NCBI GenBank assembly: GCA_043775015.1
Contig: JAYVSV010000047.1
Span: 87,367-151,366, forward strand
Length of the DNA: 64,000 nucleotides
Direction: 5' to 3'
From: CANJXF01 sp043775015
Lineage (GTDB): Bacteria; Verrucomicrobiota; Verrucomicrobiia; Limisphaerales; CANJXF01
Under the pieces are notes generated by a model. It searched no databases, was not told the origin of the DNA, and saw only the letters and a program-made list of their open reading frames with translations. Positions within the stretch are counted from its first letter, which is position 1, and the number at the start of each line of letters is the position of its first letter. The translations under genes were made by a program, and so were the position numbers. Shown piece after piece: positions 1 to 9,245 of this stretch.

Positions 1-2
1 TG

Positions 3-113
3 GAAGGTTTGAACGAGGGCGACGAAGTGATCGTGGGCGTGGTGCTGCCCGAGAGCGAAACTTCCAAACCAGCGGTAAATCCATTTGGTGGCGGTGGGAC
101 GAGAAGATTTTAG
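3..113 (+). CDS. Efflux RND/ABC periplasmic adaptor (MacA-like), C-terminal end only
   Basis: The open frame enters from the left edge and ends at TAG 111-113; 36 residues are visible. The segment EGLNEGDEVIVGVV followed by a Gly-rich basic tail resembles the C-terminus of HlyD/MacA membrane-fusion adaptors, where EGLKEGDxV is common. It stops two bases before the ATG of the MacB-like ATPase, the usual adaptor-ATPase-permease order of tripartite exporters. The call rests mostly on this context and on the short tail; the body of the protein is outside the window. Confidence 0.6.
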   Translation, partial: EGLNEGDEVIVGVVLPESETSKPAVNPFGGGGTRRF

Positions 114-115
114 GC

Positions 116-877
116 ATGAGCGCAATCATCCAGATCGACGGCGTTCATAAAACGTATCAGAGCGGCGATGTTCAAGTGCATGCGGTGCGCGGGATTTCGC
201 TGCGAATCGAGAAAGGCGAGTTTGTGGCGATCATGGGCGCGAGCGGCTCCGGCAAATCCACCTTGATGAATATTCTTGGGTGTTTGGATCGTCCCACGAG
301 TGGAGCTTATTTGCTGGATGGAATTGATGTTTCCGATTTGGGCCGCGATGAACTGGCCGAGATTCGCAACGAGAAAATCGGTTTTATTTTTCAAGGTTTC
401 AATTTGCTTTCGCGCACATCCGCTTTGGAAAACATCGAATTGCCGACACTCTACAGCAGCAAAACGATTTCGTCGGAGGAACAACAACGGCGCGCTTTGG
501 AAGCCCTGGAATTGGTTGGATTGAAAGACCGCGCCGACCACCAACCCAATCAACTTTCCGGCGGGCAACAACAACGCGTGGCCATCGCTCGTGCGTTGGT
601 CAATGAACCGCGTTTGCTCCTGGCGGATGAACCGACCGGAAATCTCGATACGCAAACCAGCATCGAAGTGATGGGAATTTTTCAGAAATTAAATGCGCAA
701 GGAATTACGATAGTGATGGTCACGCACGAACTCGATATTGCCAGGTTCACGAAACGGAATGTGGTGATGCGCGACGGGCAAATCGTGACTGATGCACCGG
801 TGGCGAACCGTTTGGATGCGGAGAGTGAATTGCGCCAATTGCGGGAAGCGCAAAAGGCGATCAAATTGGCGTCATGA
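116..877 (+). CDS. ABC transporter ATP-binding protein, MacB/LolD type
   Basis: 253-residue cytoplasmic ATPase that would power the adjacent permease. Visible motifs in order: Walker A GASGSGKST (residues 41-49), Q-loop FIFQGFNLL (about 90-98), ABC signature LSGGQQQ (147-153), Walker B LLLADEP (167-173) followed by the TGNLD that is typical of the LolD/MacB/FtsE branch, and the H-loop MVTHE (201-205). The ATG lies just after the adaptor stop, and the gene overlaps the permease by four bases (ATGA, 874-877), so the pair is translationally coupled. Substrate cannot be read from sequence: macrolide-type drug, peptide or lipoprotein export are all possible. Confidence 0.92.
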   Translation: MSAIIQIDGVHKTYQSGDVQVHAVRGISLRIEKGEFVAIMGASGSGKSTLMNILGCLDRPTSGAYLLDGIDVSDLGRDELAEIRNEKIGFIFQGFNLLSRTSALENIELPTLYSSKTISSEEQQRRALEALELVGLKDRADHQPNQLSGGQQQRVAIARALVNEPRLLLADEPTGNLDTQTSIEVMGIFQKLNAQGITIVMVTHELDIARFTKRNVVMRDGQIVTDAPVANRLDAESELRQLREAQKAIKLAS

Positions 878-2082
878 GATTCTTTGCCACCATTCGAATT
901 GCGCTGCGCGCCTTGCGCCGAAACAAGCTGCGCACTTTTTTGACGATGCTTGGAATGATCATTGGCGTTACCGCAGTGATCGCAATGGTGAGCATTGGCA
1001 ACGGCGCGAAGTCACAAGTCGAAGGGCAAATCGCGAGTCTCGGCCAAAATGTTTTGTCGGTATTTCCGGGCAGCATGAGTTCCGGTGGAGCGCGTGGCGG
1101 TTGGGGTTCGGCCAGCACCTTGACGCCAGATGAGGCGGAACTGATCGCGCGCGAAGTTCCCGGGGTCGTTGCAGTCAGCGGTGAAGTGCGCGATCGCCAG
1201 CAGGTCATGGCCAACGGCCTGAATTGGAATACGTCGGTGCAAGGCGAGTCGCCGGATTACTTGAGCATTCGTGCGTGGGGTCTCGCAGAAGGAACGATGT
1301 TTACGGAAGCCGATGTTCGCAGCGCGGGCAAAGTTGCGGTGATTGGAAAAACAGTTGCGGACCAGCTTTTCGCTGGAAACGATCCCGTTGGCGAAACGAT
1401 TCGCGTTCGCAATATTCCATTTAAAATTGTTGGCGTTCTTACTTCGAAGGGAGTCAGTTTTTTCGGATCGGATCAGGACGACACCGTGATTATTCCCAAC
1501 ACCAGCGCGATGCGGCGGGTGATGGGGCGACAATATTTGAGCGCGATTTTGATTCAAGCGTCCGCTCCCAGTGAGATGACACGTATTCAAACTGAAGTAG
1601 CGAATTTATTGCAGCAAAGACGCAGTGGACGTGAACCCGATTTCACCGTGCGCAGCCAATTGGAATTAGCGGAAGCAGCCACCGCCACGTCGCGAACGAT
1701 GACGGCGTTGTTGGGCGGGATTGCCTGCGTCTCGCTCCTAGTTGGCGGGATCGGCATCATGAACATCATGCTCGTCAGCGTGACCGAGCGAACTCGCGAA
1801 ATCGGAATTCGCATGGCGGTCGGCGCGAAGGGAAAAGATATTCTCCTGCAGTTTTTGATTGAAGCCGTGATGCTGAGCGTGATCGGGGGCGTGATTGGAA
1901 TTGTTCTTGGCGTTGGAATTTCCAAATTCCTGGCGATCAAGATGAATTGGCCGGCGCTCACTTCACTCACTTCGATTCTCGTCGCCTTCGTATTCAGCGC
2001 GGCGGTCGGGATTTTCTTCGGTTTTTATCCCGCGCGAAAAGCATCGAGCCTCGATCCAATTGAAGCGCTCCGTTACGAATAA
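874..2082 (+). CDS. ABC transporter permease, MacB-like (MacB_PCD + FtsX)
   Basis: 402-residue inner-membrane protein. One N-terminal transmembrane helix (about residues 22-42) is followed by a large periplasmic MacB_PCD-type domain (about 45-265), then a C-terminal FtsX block with three helices: around MTALLGGIACVSLLVGGIG, around AVMLSVIGGVIGIVLGVG, and around ILVAFVFSAAVGIFFGF before the conserved YPARKAS. The loop NIMLVSVTERTREIGIRMA is the classic coupling region of the family. Here the ATPase is a separate protein, unlike E. coli MacB where both are fused. Start overlaps the ATPase stop. Confidence 0.92.
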   Translation: MRFFATIRIALRALRRNKLRTFLTMLGMIIGVTAVIAMVSIGNGAKSQVEGQIASLGQNVLSVFPGSMSSGGARGGWGSASTLTPDEAELIAREVPGVVAVSGEVRDRQQVMANGLNWNTSVQGESPDYLSIRAWGLAEGTMFTEADVRSAGKVAVIGKTVADQLFAGNDPVGETIRVRNIPFKIVGVLTSKGVSFFGSDQDDTVIIPNTSAMRRVMGRQYLSAILIQASAPSEMTRIQTEVANLLQQRRSGREPDFTVRSQLELAEAATATSRTMTALLGGIACVSLLVGGIGIMNIMLVSVTERTREIGIRMAVGAKGKDILLQFLIEAVMLSVIGGVIGIVLGVGISKFLAIKMNWPALTSLTSILVAFVFSAAVGIFFGFYPARKASSLDPIEALRYE

Positions 2083-2086
2083 AAAA

Positions 2087-2121
2087 ACGAAAAGGAGAAA
2101 CATCGCTCCTTTAGTTTTCGT
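2087..2121 (+). terminator. Possible rho-independent terminator after the MacB-like operon
   Basis: Just after the permease stop, an imperfect hairpin with left arm 2087-2097 and right arm 2106-2121 (core GGAG/CTCC, with a bulge) is followed by a T-rich stretch. Placement fits an operon end. The bulge lowers confidence. Confidence 0.4.
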
Positions 2122-2237
2122 TTGGATGAGCCGTTTCGCATCCCAGCTTCCGCATTTCTGCCATACGGCCAAAGCCAGAAAGCCGCACTGATCTAATTTC
2201 AGGTTCTGCTTCTTACGAAGCCGCGTCTCGGTGAAAG

Positions 2238-3608
2238 TTATTGCGCGCGCAGCCGGAAATATTTCTGTCCGCCTGTCGTATCGCTGGTGACGTTGAGTTG
2301 ACTCCCTGCGACGACCGCACCTGGGACCGTGACCCAAGTGTTCAAGTTCAAGTTGGTCAGGGATTCGACAGAAAAATCTCCATAATACGCCGGCCACGAG
2401 AGGAGAACGGTGTTCTCCGACGAGCGCTGAAGGTTGAGCGTTGGCACACCCAGTTCAAACGCGCCGACGTCACTGCCGTCGCCGCCGGACGCGTTGCTGA
2501 TCAACGGAAAATCGAACGGACGTGGCGCACCGCGCTGGTCGGTGAGCGTGCCGAAGCTGCTGGCTTTGCCTCGGTCGATGGCAGGACTGCCCGCCAGAGG
2601 AGCGACGGTGAAGGTTGGGCCGCCGTTGTCTCGCAGCGGACCAAGCAACGGATTGATGGGTGTATTCGTATTGCCGAGTTGGTCGGTAGATGGAATCCAA
2701 CCGCTGCTGTCATTGGTCGTTCCGATCAGGTTGTACGCGCCGGAAATAAATGTTCCTCTCGCGTCCCGCCCACCCGCCGAGGCCGAATTGTCGGCGAGAA
2801 TCGTGTTGTGAACCGTCGTTGATGCCGTGCCGAAATTCTCGATCGCTCCTCCGAAGACGGCGGTGTTTCCAGTAAAGGTGCAATTCGAGATTCCCACAAT
2901 TGGATAGAGCATCAACGCGCCGCCGAAAGTTGCGCTGTTCGAGTAGAAAGTGGAATTATTGAACACAGCGGTGGCGGCTGGATTGACGGTGACGGCTCCG
3001 CCTCGGATGCTGCTGGTGTTGTAGCTAAACGTGCATGAGTTGGCGCTTAACGTTCCGTTCGTTTGGAATATAGCGCCCCCATCGTTTGTGCCGCGGTTGC
3101 GGGAGATAGTGCATTGTGTCAGAGACAAAACGCCTGCTGCCGCGATACCGCCACCCTGGAGATTGGAAAAATTATTGGTGATTGCGCTGAGGCTCAGGTT
3201 GAGCGTTCCCGAATCCTGAAGAATTGCTCCACCCGGCGCGCCGGTTCCTTCGACCAGCGTCAGCCCCGAAATACTGGCCACGGCATTGTTGGTGAAGTGA
3301 AAAATGCGGCCGGCGTTGTTGCCGCTGAGCGTGAGAATTTTGTCGCCCGGCCCAGAAACACCCACTCCCCTGGTCACCAGCAATTCGCCGCTCAACAAGG
3401 TGATTTTTCCAACGACATTAGTTGCGAACGCGATGGTGTTGCCGCCACTCGAAGCATTGTTATCGAGAATCGCCTGCCGCAAAGAACCGGCTCCGCTGTC
3501 GCTCGTGTTATTCACGGTCAACGTTGCCGCCGCCGCTGGATTTATAAAAAAAACCGTGGCGCACAATGCCAGGACGCCCTGCCATAGATTGAAATTTTTT
3601 ATATTCAT
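2238..3608 (-). CDS. Secreted right-handed beta-helix / choice-of-anchor Q protein
   Basis: 456 residues from the ATG at 3608, chosen because it opens a clear signal peptide (MNIKNFNLWQGVLALCATVF, cleavage after NPAAAA) and has GGAG about 8 bases upstream; the frame is open further but without exported features. After TLTVNNTSDSGAGSLRQAI the body is a series of short beta-helix turns rich in Asn, Gly and Ser with repeated GGGI/GGA and CTF/CTI steps (residues about 90-330). A choice-of-anchor Q end follows (GSPAIDRGK, TDQRGAPRP, DVGAFE). The last 70 residues are the short C-terminal module (SVESLTNLN ... KYFRLRAQ) shared by other exoproteins here. Likely a surface or secreted structural or adhesive protein; no enzymatic motif seen. 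Confidence 0.8.
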   Translation of the reverse strand: MNIKNFNLWQGVLALCATVFFINPAAAATLTVNNTSDSGAGSLRQAILDNNASSGGNTIAFATNVVGKITLLSGELLVTRGVGVSGPGDKILTLSGNNAGRIFHFTNNAVASISGLTLVEGTGAPGGAILQDSGTLNLSLSAITNNFSNLQGGGIAAAGVLSLTQCTISRNRGTNDGGAIFQTNGTLSANSCTFSYNTSSIRGGAVTVNPAATAVFNNSTFYSNSATFGGALMLYPIVGISNCTFTGNTAVFGGAIENFGTASTTVHNTILADNSASAGGRDARGTFISGAYNLIGTTNDSSGWIPSTDQLGNTNTPINPLLGPLRDNGGPTFTVAPLAGSPAIDRGKASSFGTLTDQRGAPRPFDFPLISNASGGDGSDVGAFELGVPTLNLQRSSENTVLLSWPAYYGDFSVESLTNLNLNTWVTVPGAVVAGSQLNVTSDTTGGQKYFRLRAQ

Positions 3609-3845
3609 GGATGTCTCCGTTTTTTGATTTAATCGCGTTCCAGTTTTTTGTTTGAGGTCTGTTTGCTGGTGAACTCGCCCGACCGTCGCGCAGTTCGCAT
3701 TTAAAAGCGAGCTTGTTTTCCAGTTTTCAGAGAGGGCGAACCTTTTAGAGGAACCGTTTCCGGAAACCGCCGGAGGTAAGCACGACACAGCCGAAATCGC
3801 GCTTGCCACGATTTCGGCTGGTCAGAGTTGATAAACTGTCGATTT

Positions 3846-4877
3846 CTACGCTCCCATTCCATCTTCAAACGATCCTTCTGCAATCGGGAAACAAAGATTG
3901 TCGCGCACGAACTGAATCGCATTCGTGCTCGTGGCATCGAGATCGCGATAGGCGCTTTCAGCTTCGACGACGAGCGGCGCGGTCTGCGTGCCCATCACCT
4001 GGCGATAGCGTTGCGGGTAGCCGCATTGGATCATCAACTCGGCATAGCGTGTCATGTTCAAATCGCCGGAGGGAATGTCGCAGAATTGCATGCCGCGCTT
4101 CTGCCAGTTCGGTTCCATCATGCGGACCGGGACGCCGCGACGGATGGTGAAATTTTTCACGTGGCAGCCGTAAATGCGCGGCGCGACTTTCAAAAAGCGC
4201 GTTTCAAAATCTTCGCCTTCCCAGCAGTGCGACGGATCGGCGTTGACGCCTAGACATTTGTCGCCGTCGCAAATGTTCACGAGCATGTTGAAATCATCCG
4301 CAGTCATCGCTGCCGTGCCGCCGTGAATTTCATGGGCGAGAATGAGGCCAAGCTTGTTCGCGCGTTCGCGGAGTTTTGCGGTTTTTTTCACAAAACGTTC
4401 TTTGCCCCTCTCGATCAAATCGTAATCGCCGCCTTTCCAGAATCCCCACGGATAGCCCGTCGCCAATTCCCAACCGAACGCCACGCCCCAAAACATCGGC
4501 ACAATTTTCACGCCGAGGTTTGCGCAAAGATTCATCAACCGCGCGAGATGCTCCTCACACCACATTTCGATGGCGGTGGAAGATTTTCTGGCGATGTCGG
4601 GCGGAAGGAACGGACGAATCGTCGGGCTGTTGGTCCATGCCGTCGTGTGGACCCAAAACGGGCAGTGGCATGAAATTCCGTCGAGCAACATCTCGCGTTC
4701 GGCAAAAAGATCTTTGATCTGCTGGGCGGATTTAAAACGTTTGCCGTCCTGGAGCATGAAGCTGGAAGGCTGCGCTCCGGTCGCGCCGGAAGCCTTTGCG
4801 TAGTCGAGAAATTCGGCAAGGGTTTTGTTGCCGTGTTGCGCGCCTTCAATGCTGGGATGGAATAGAGGTTGTGCCAT
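3846..4877 (-). CDS. Sugar phosphate isomerase/epimerase-like TIM-barrel protein
   Basis: 343 residues from the ATG at 4877 (MAQPLFHPSIEG); the frame is open to 4988 but the extra N-terminus looks like translated leader. The fold is xylose isomerase-like (AP endonuclease family 2). Candidate metal ligands are visible in the expected order: AHEIHGG (Glu), NADPSHC (Asp and His), GCHVKN (His) and a late Glu in VVEAES. This superfamily isomerises or epimerises sugars and inositols using a divalent metal; the exact substrate is not readable. No signal peptide, so cytoplasmic. It is transcribed divergently from the large exoprotein gene at 5049. Confidence 0.8.
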   Translation of the reverse strand: MAQPLFHPSIEGAQHGNKTLAEFLDYAKASGATGAQPSSFMLQDGKRFKSAQQIKDLFAEREMLLDGISCHCPFWVHTTAWTNSPTIRPFLPPDIARKSSTAIEMWCEEHLARLMNLCANLGVKIVPMFWGVAFGWELATGYPWGFWKGGDYDLIERGKERFVKKTAKLRERANKLGLILAHEIHGGTAAMTADDFNMLVNICDGDKCLGVNADPSHCWEGEDFETRFLKVAPRIYGCHVKNFTIRRGVPVRMMEPNWQKRGMQFCDIPSGDLNMTRYAELMIQCGYPQRYRQVMGTQTAPLVVEAESAYRDLDATSTNAIQFVRDNLCFPIAEGSFEDGMGA

Positions 4878-5048
4878 AATTTTTAATGAGTTGAGTTGTT
4901 GGCGTTGAGCATTAACGAGGTCGCGGGCGGATTGCAACGGGAAATCTGCGGGAAATCTGCGTCGATTCGACTCCGCCAAATCCGTCAACGCAAACGACTC
5001 CCGTTATCGCTCTAGCCGCGTGAACTTCGTTCTGCTACAATTTTATTT

Positions 5049-8000
5049 GTGAAATCAATCAAAACGTCCGTTCTCTTCGCGATTCTGCGGACGTGGATTT
5101 TATTTTTAGTATTGATGTCCTCTCCGGTGTTGACCGCGCAGACGGGTTCGGTCGTCACCGTCAATGCCGACCATGCGCTCGTGATCAATGGGCAAAAAAA
5201 ACTCCCAATTGGATTTTCACCCGGCCCGCCCACGAACGGAAAAACACCCACGGGTGATGACGCGCTGGATGAGTTTCGCGGTGCTGGCGCACTCCTGTTC
5301 CGCATGATGCAGACGAGTGATTGGAACAGCCAGATGATCGCCGACCAGCAAGCCGCCCTTGATTGGGCCTCCCAGCATGGGATGTATGTGTGGGTCAACT
5401 TGCGGGAGCTTTCAAAATTTTCGGCCACCGATACCAATACTCCGGCGAGCCTTCGCAATATCATTAACACGTTCAAGAATCATCCTGCGGTGGGCTTGTG
5501 GAAAAATTTTGATGAAGCGTGGTGGGGCGGGGTTTCGGAGGCGGATCTCCAACGCGGTTACGAGGTGATCAAGCAGGAAGACCCGAACCATCCCGTCGTG
5601 CAAACCCACGCGCCGCGCGGGACTTTGACGGATCTTCAGCCCTACGATGCGGCGACGGACATTCTCGCACTTGATATTTATCCGGTTGGCGTCCCGCCGG
5701 GCGCGAACTCGCTGCTCGCCAACAAGGAAATCAGCATGGTAGGGGACTATGCTCAATTCCTCGACCAAGTAGGGAACGGACAAAAGCAATTCTGGATGAT
5801 TGAGCAAATTGCGTGGAGTGGCGTGACGCCTCCGAACAAGACGTTGGTTTTCCCGACGTTCACGCAATCGCGCTACATGGCCTATCAAGCCATTATTAAT
5901 GGAGCGCGCGGCTTGATGTTTTTTGGCGGCAACATCGCCGCGACGCTGAATGCCCAGGACGCACCGCTTGGGTGGAACTGGACTTTTTGGAACAACGTCC
6001 TCAAACCAGTGGTTCAACAAATAGGCGACAACAGTCCGCTCGCCGATGCGTTGGTTGCGCCAGCTTCCACGCTGCCGATTACGATGAGCGGAACGACTGT
6101 TCCCGATTTGGAGTTTTGTGTCCGCGAAGCGGCTCCTTATTTTTATATCATCGCTAGCAAACGCGAAGGGACGACAACCAATGTAACGTTCAGTGGTCTG
6201 CCCACATTAGCGGGTACCGGAGAAGTGCTTTACGAATCTTCCCGGACGGTCACTGTGCAAAACGGCCAGTTCACCGATTCATTCGCGCCCTTCGATGTTC
6301 ACGTTTATCGTTTCACACCCACCAATCAAAGTCCCTTCATTTCCTCCCAGCCGCAAAGTCGCACGAACTATTCTGGAACCACTGCAACCTTCAACGTCAC
6401 GGCGGGCGGCACCGCACCGTTCGCTTACCAATGGAGAAAGAACGGTTTAAATTTGTTGAATGGTGGGAATGTTTCAGGTGCGACAACGTCCGGTTTAATT
6501 TTATCCAGCGTGACCCAATCCGATGCTGCAAGCTATGAAGTAGTTGTCACTGGTTTGGGCAGTTTGACGAGTGCTCCTCCTGCGGTTCTAACGGTAATTA
6601 CTAACCAAAGCCCTATCATCAACTTCCAACCACAAAGTCAGACCAACATCCTCGGTTCAACCGTGATCTTCAATGTGACGGCGGTCGGCAGCGGCCCTCT
6701 TTACTATCATTGGAGAAAGAACAATTTAAATCTGACGGATGGTGGCAACGTTTCCGGCGCGTCATCTCCGAGTTTAACTTTGTCCAGCGTGTCGCAATCC
6801 GATGCTGCCGGCTACGATGTGGTCGTGACTGGCTTCGGTAGTTTGGCAAGTGTTCCAGTAACTTTGACGGTGATTACCAACCAAAGTCCCAACATCACTG
6901 CCCAGCCGCAAAGCCGGACAAACTCCCCGGGGACAACTGCTACTTTCAGCGTGACCGCAGGCGGCACGGCTCCACTCTACTACCAATGGTATAAGAACGG
7001 CGTTGATCTTTCGGATGGCGGAGGTATTTCCGGCGCGACAACACCTTCACTAACTTTGACCGGAGTGACGTCCGCCAATGCGGGCACTTACAACGTGGTG
7101 GTTTACAATGCGGGAGACTCCCAGTTTAGTTCTAACGCCACGCTGACGGTTATTTATCCGATGCCTTATTACGATCCGTTCAATTACGGAGCGGGACTGA
7201 ATCTCGGGGGCCAGATCAACGGGAATTATCTTACCTGGTCGGACATTGGCACCTCGACGGCGGGACCATACGTTACTGTGCAAGCTGCTAGTCTCTCGGT
7301 ATCTGGTTTGAAGCCTTCGACCGGTAACAGCATTCGATTCGGCGGGCTGGGCAAGAGCGCGCGCTTTTCTTTTCCGTCAGGAAACCCCGTCACGAGCGGA
7401 ACACTTTATTATTCGTTTGCCTTGCAGGTGCTCGACACCAATGGGTTGGCCTCATCAGGAATATTTATTGGCGGATTCAATAACTCCGTTGGCACACAAA
7501 CGAACCAGCCGACGGTCATCGGAACACGCGTTTATCTTCGTTCGACTGCGAACGGATACAACCTTGGAGTTGCCAAATCTTCCTCGACCGCCAGCGATTG
7601 GGTCTGGGACTCGCGCAATTTCACAACGAATGAAATGGTGTTTATCGTCGGCAGCTACACGTTCGGCACAGCTACATCGAGCGATGACATTTCAAAAATG
7701 TGGATCAATCCCAACCCCACCAATTTTTCTGCGGCGGTGGAACCGACAACGACACTCGTTACCGCCAGCGGTTCAGACATTTCATCCAGTCAGATCGCGA
7801 GTTTTATTTTTGTGCAACGCTCCACCACCGAGCCTGCCGTCATGCTGGCTGACGAATTACGCATTGGCAGAACGTGGGCAGACGTGACCCCGGTTTTATC
7901 GCCGACGCTGACTGATTTCGTAAAGCTCGGCCCCGGGACGTTTCAATTTTTCTACACCAACAGCAGCGTTCAAAGTTACAGCGTCTATGCTTCCACGAAC

Positions 8001-8114
8001 CTGCTGAACTGGACATCCATTGGCACAGCCACGCAAATCTCACCCGGCCTGTTTCGCTTCACCGACGCCGCCGCGAATTCCTCGCAGCGCTTCTACCAAC
8101 TGCGCTCGCCGTAA
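5049..8114 (+). CDS. Secreted glycosidase-like TIM barrel with three Ig domains and C-terminal module
   Basis: 1021 residues from GTG 5049, with a signal peptide (hydrophobic run ILRTWILFLVLMSSPVLTA). Residues about 35-420 resemble a clan-A glycoside hydrolase TIM barrel: VWVNLREL, GLWKNFDEAWWG, DILALDIYPVG and FWMIEQIAW contain candidate acidic residues, but I cannot assign a GH family. Three Ig-like repeats start near residues 426, 520 and 613, each opening with SP-I/F/N-I--QPQS-TN and holding YYQWYKN-type cores. A LamG/jelly-roll-like stretch (about 704-950) precedes the C-terminal module (YSVYASTNLLNWTSIG ... RFYQLRSP). Probably acts outside the cell on a polysaccharide, with Ig domains as spacers. 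Confidence 0.75.
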   Translation: MKSIKTSVLFAILRTWILFLVLMSSPVLTAQTGSVVTVNADHALVINGQKKLPIGFSPGPPTNGKTPTGDDALDEFRGAGALLFRMMQTSDWNSQMIADQQAALDWASQHGMYVWVNLRELSKFSATDTNTPASLRNIINTFKNHPAVGLWKNFDEAWWGGVSEADLQRGYEVIKQEDPNHPVVQTHAPRGTLTDLQPYDAATDILALDIYPVGVPPGANSLLANKEISMVGDYAQFLDQVGNGQKQFWMIEQIAWSGVTPPNKTLVFPTFTQSRYMAYQAIINGARGLMFFGGNIAATLNAQDAPLGWNWTFWNNVLKPVVQQIGDNSPLADALVAPASTLPITMSGTTVPDLEFCVREAAPYFYIIASKREGTTTNVTFSGLPTLAGTGEVLYESSRTVTVQNGQFTDSFAPFDVHVYRFTPTNQSPFISSQPQSRTNYSGTTATFNVTAGGTAPFAYQWRKNGLNLLNGGNVSGATTSGLILSSVTQSDAASYEVVVTGLGSLTSAPPAVLTVITNQSPIINFQPQSQTNILGSTVIFNVTAVGSGPLYYHWRKNNLNLTDGGNVSGASSPSLTLSSVSQSDAAGYDVVVTGFGSLASVPVTLTVITNQSPNITAQPQSRTNSPGTTATFSVTAGGTAPLYYQWYKNGVDLSDGGGISGATTPSLTLTGVTSANAGTYNVVVYNAGDSQFSSNATLTVIYPMPYYDPFNYGAGLNLGGQINGNYLTWSDIGTSTAGPYVTVQAASLSVSGLKPSTGNSIRFGGLGKSARFSFPSGNPVTSGTLYYSFALQVLDTNGLASSGIFIGGFNNSVGTQTNQPTVIGTRVYLRSTANGYNLGVAKSSSTASDWVWDSRNFTTNEMVFIVGSYTFGTATSSDDISKMWINPNPTNFSAAVEPTTTLVTASGSDISSSQIASFIFVQRSTTEPAVMLADELRIGRTWADVTPVLSPTLTDFVKLGPGTFQFFYTNSSVQSYSVYASTNLLNWTSIGTATQISPGLFRFTDAAANSSQRFYQLRSP

Positions 8115-8156
8115 ATTCCCTTTGCGACCTTCGCGCCTTTGCGTGAGAATTTCGCA

Positions 8157-9020
8157 ATGGCAATTTTTTACGACACACACGCGCATCTCGATTATCCCGA
8201 GTTCGAAAAAGATTTTCCGCAAATCCTCGAACGCGCTCACGCCGCTGGCATCACAAAAATGATTTCCATCGGCACCGATTTGGAAAGCAGCGCGCGGGCG
8301 ATTGCGCTGGCGGAAAAATATGATTCCATTTACGCCGTCGTCGGCTGGCATCCGACGAATGTGCTCGAAGCGCCGGACGATATTCGCGAACCGTTGCGCA
8401 GATTGGCCTCGCACCCGAAAGTCGTCGCGATCGGTGAAACCGGTTTGGATTACTATCGTTTGCCCAGTCAGAGCGGCGCGCACGGAGTGACGCGCCCTAC
8501 CACGACGACTGAGGTAGGGCGCGTCACTCCGTGCGCGCCGTCTGCGGAAGATGAAAACTACAAACGCAAACAAGCCGAAATCTTCCGCCAACAAATGGAA
8601 GTCGCCGCCGAATTTGGATTGAACTGCGTGGTTCACCAGCGCGATGCGCTCGAAGACACGATCACGCAAATGCAACCGTTCGTCGGACGTGTGCGCGGCG
8701 TTTTCCATTGTTTCGCGAATGACGCTGCCGCCATGCAACGCATCATCGCGATGGGTTCGCTCGTGAGTTTCACCGGCATTTTGACTTTCAAGAACGGTCA
8801 AAACATCCGCGACACCCTCGCCGCCACGCCGCTCGATCAATTCATGCTGGAAACCGATTGCCCGTATCTCGCGCCGATTCCGTATCGCGGCAAACGTTGT
8901 GAGCCGGCTTACGTGAAAGAAATTTCCGAAGTCGCCGCGCAGGTGAAAAACTGTTCGTTGGAGGAATTAAGCAAAGCGACATGCGCGACGGCGCGGGAGT
9001 TTTTTAGGAAAATATTTTGA
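8157..9020 (+). CDS. tatD: TatD-family metal-dependent hydrolase/DNase with an in-frame palindromic insert
   Basis: 287 residues from the ATG at 8157; the longer TTG start at 8139 would add six residues of leader. Metal-site motifs of the amidohydrolase-fold TatD family are all present: THAHLD near the start, IGETGLDYY, VVHQRDA, FHCFAND and LETDCPYLAP. TatD proteins are cytoplasmic 3'-5' exonucleases or related hydrolases. Just after GLDYYRLPS, where relatives normally proceed straight to the helix beginning KRKQAEIFRQQ, about 25 residues are encoded by a perfect hairpin repeat (8474-8540) that keeps the frame open. The last 180 bases recur, diverged, at 9511-9690. Confidence 0.9.
   Translation: MAIFYDTHAHLDYPEFEKDFPQILERAHAAGITKMISIGTDLESSARAIALAEKYDSIYAVVGWHPTNVLEAPDDIREPLRRLASHPKVVAIGETGLDYYRLPSQSGAHGVTRPTTTTEVGRVTPCAPSAEDENYKRKQAEIFRQQMEVAAEFGLNCVVHQRDALEDTITQMQPFVGRVRGVFHCFANDAAAMQRIIAMGSLVSFTGILTFKNGQNIRDTLAATPLDQFMLETDCPYLAPIPYRGKRCEPAYVKEISEVAAQVKNCSLEELSKATCATAREFFRKIF
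8474..8540. repeat. Perfect palindromic element inside tatD (28-bp arms)
   Basis: Left arm 8474-8501 is the exact reverse complement of right arm 8513-8540, with an 11-base loop (8502-8512). The arm contains GGTAGGGCGCGTCACTCCG, read outward on one side and inward on the other. It sits in frame in tatD between GLDYYRLPS and ENYKRKQ, a loop position. A perfect 28-bp stem inside a coding region is not expected from protein constraint, so this is most likely a mobile REP/MITE-like unit. Confidence 0.9.
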
Positions 9021-9024
9021 ATTA

Positions 9025-9245
9025 TCAGAGCAGCTTGATGAGATCGTCCGCCGTGATTTCGGTCTGCCGCAGAATGGCGCGAAGCGTGCCGCGATCGATT
9101 TGCCGATGATTGGGAACGACCGTTTGGGCAAATGATTGTCGCGGCGCATAATGATGTGACTGCCGTGTTGTCGCCGGACGGTGAAACCCACTTTCTGAAG
9201 AGCGCGCACGAGATCGGCGCCGGAAACCTGCGGAAGCTTGCTCAT
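9025..9245 (-). pseudogene. hicA: HicA toxin, frameshifted
   Basis: Starts with ATG at 9245 inside the hicB stop (TATGA overlap). The first part reads MSKLPQVSGADLVRALQKVG and then HGSHIIMRRDN, the dsRBD-like HicA fold with the catalytic His in GSHIIMRR. After MRRDN the reading continues sensibly only in another frame: FAQTVVPNHRQIDRG, then TLRAILRQTEITADDLIKLL, ending at TGA 9025-9027. Restoring one base near 9131-9134 (expected Pro codon before FAQ) would give a normal-length HicA. In the unshifted frame the ORF runs on to 8967 with an unrelated tail. Either an inactivated toxin, tolerable because the antitoxin remains, or a sequencing error. Confidence 0.8.
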
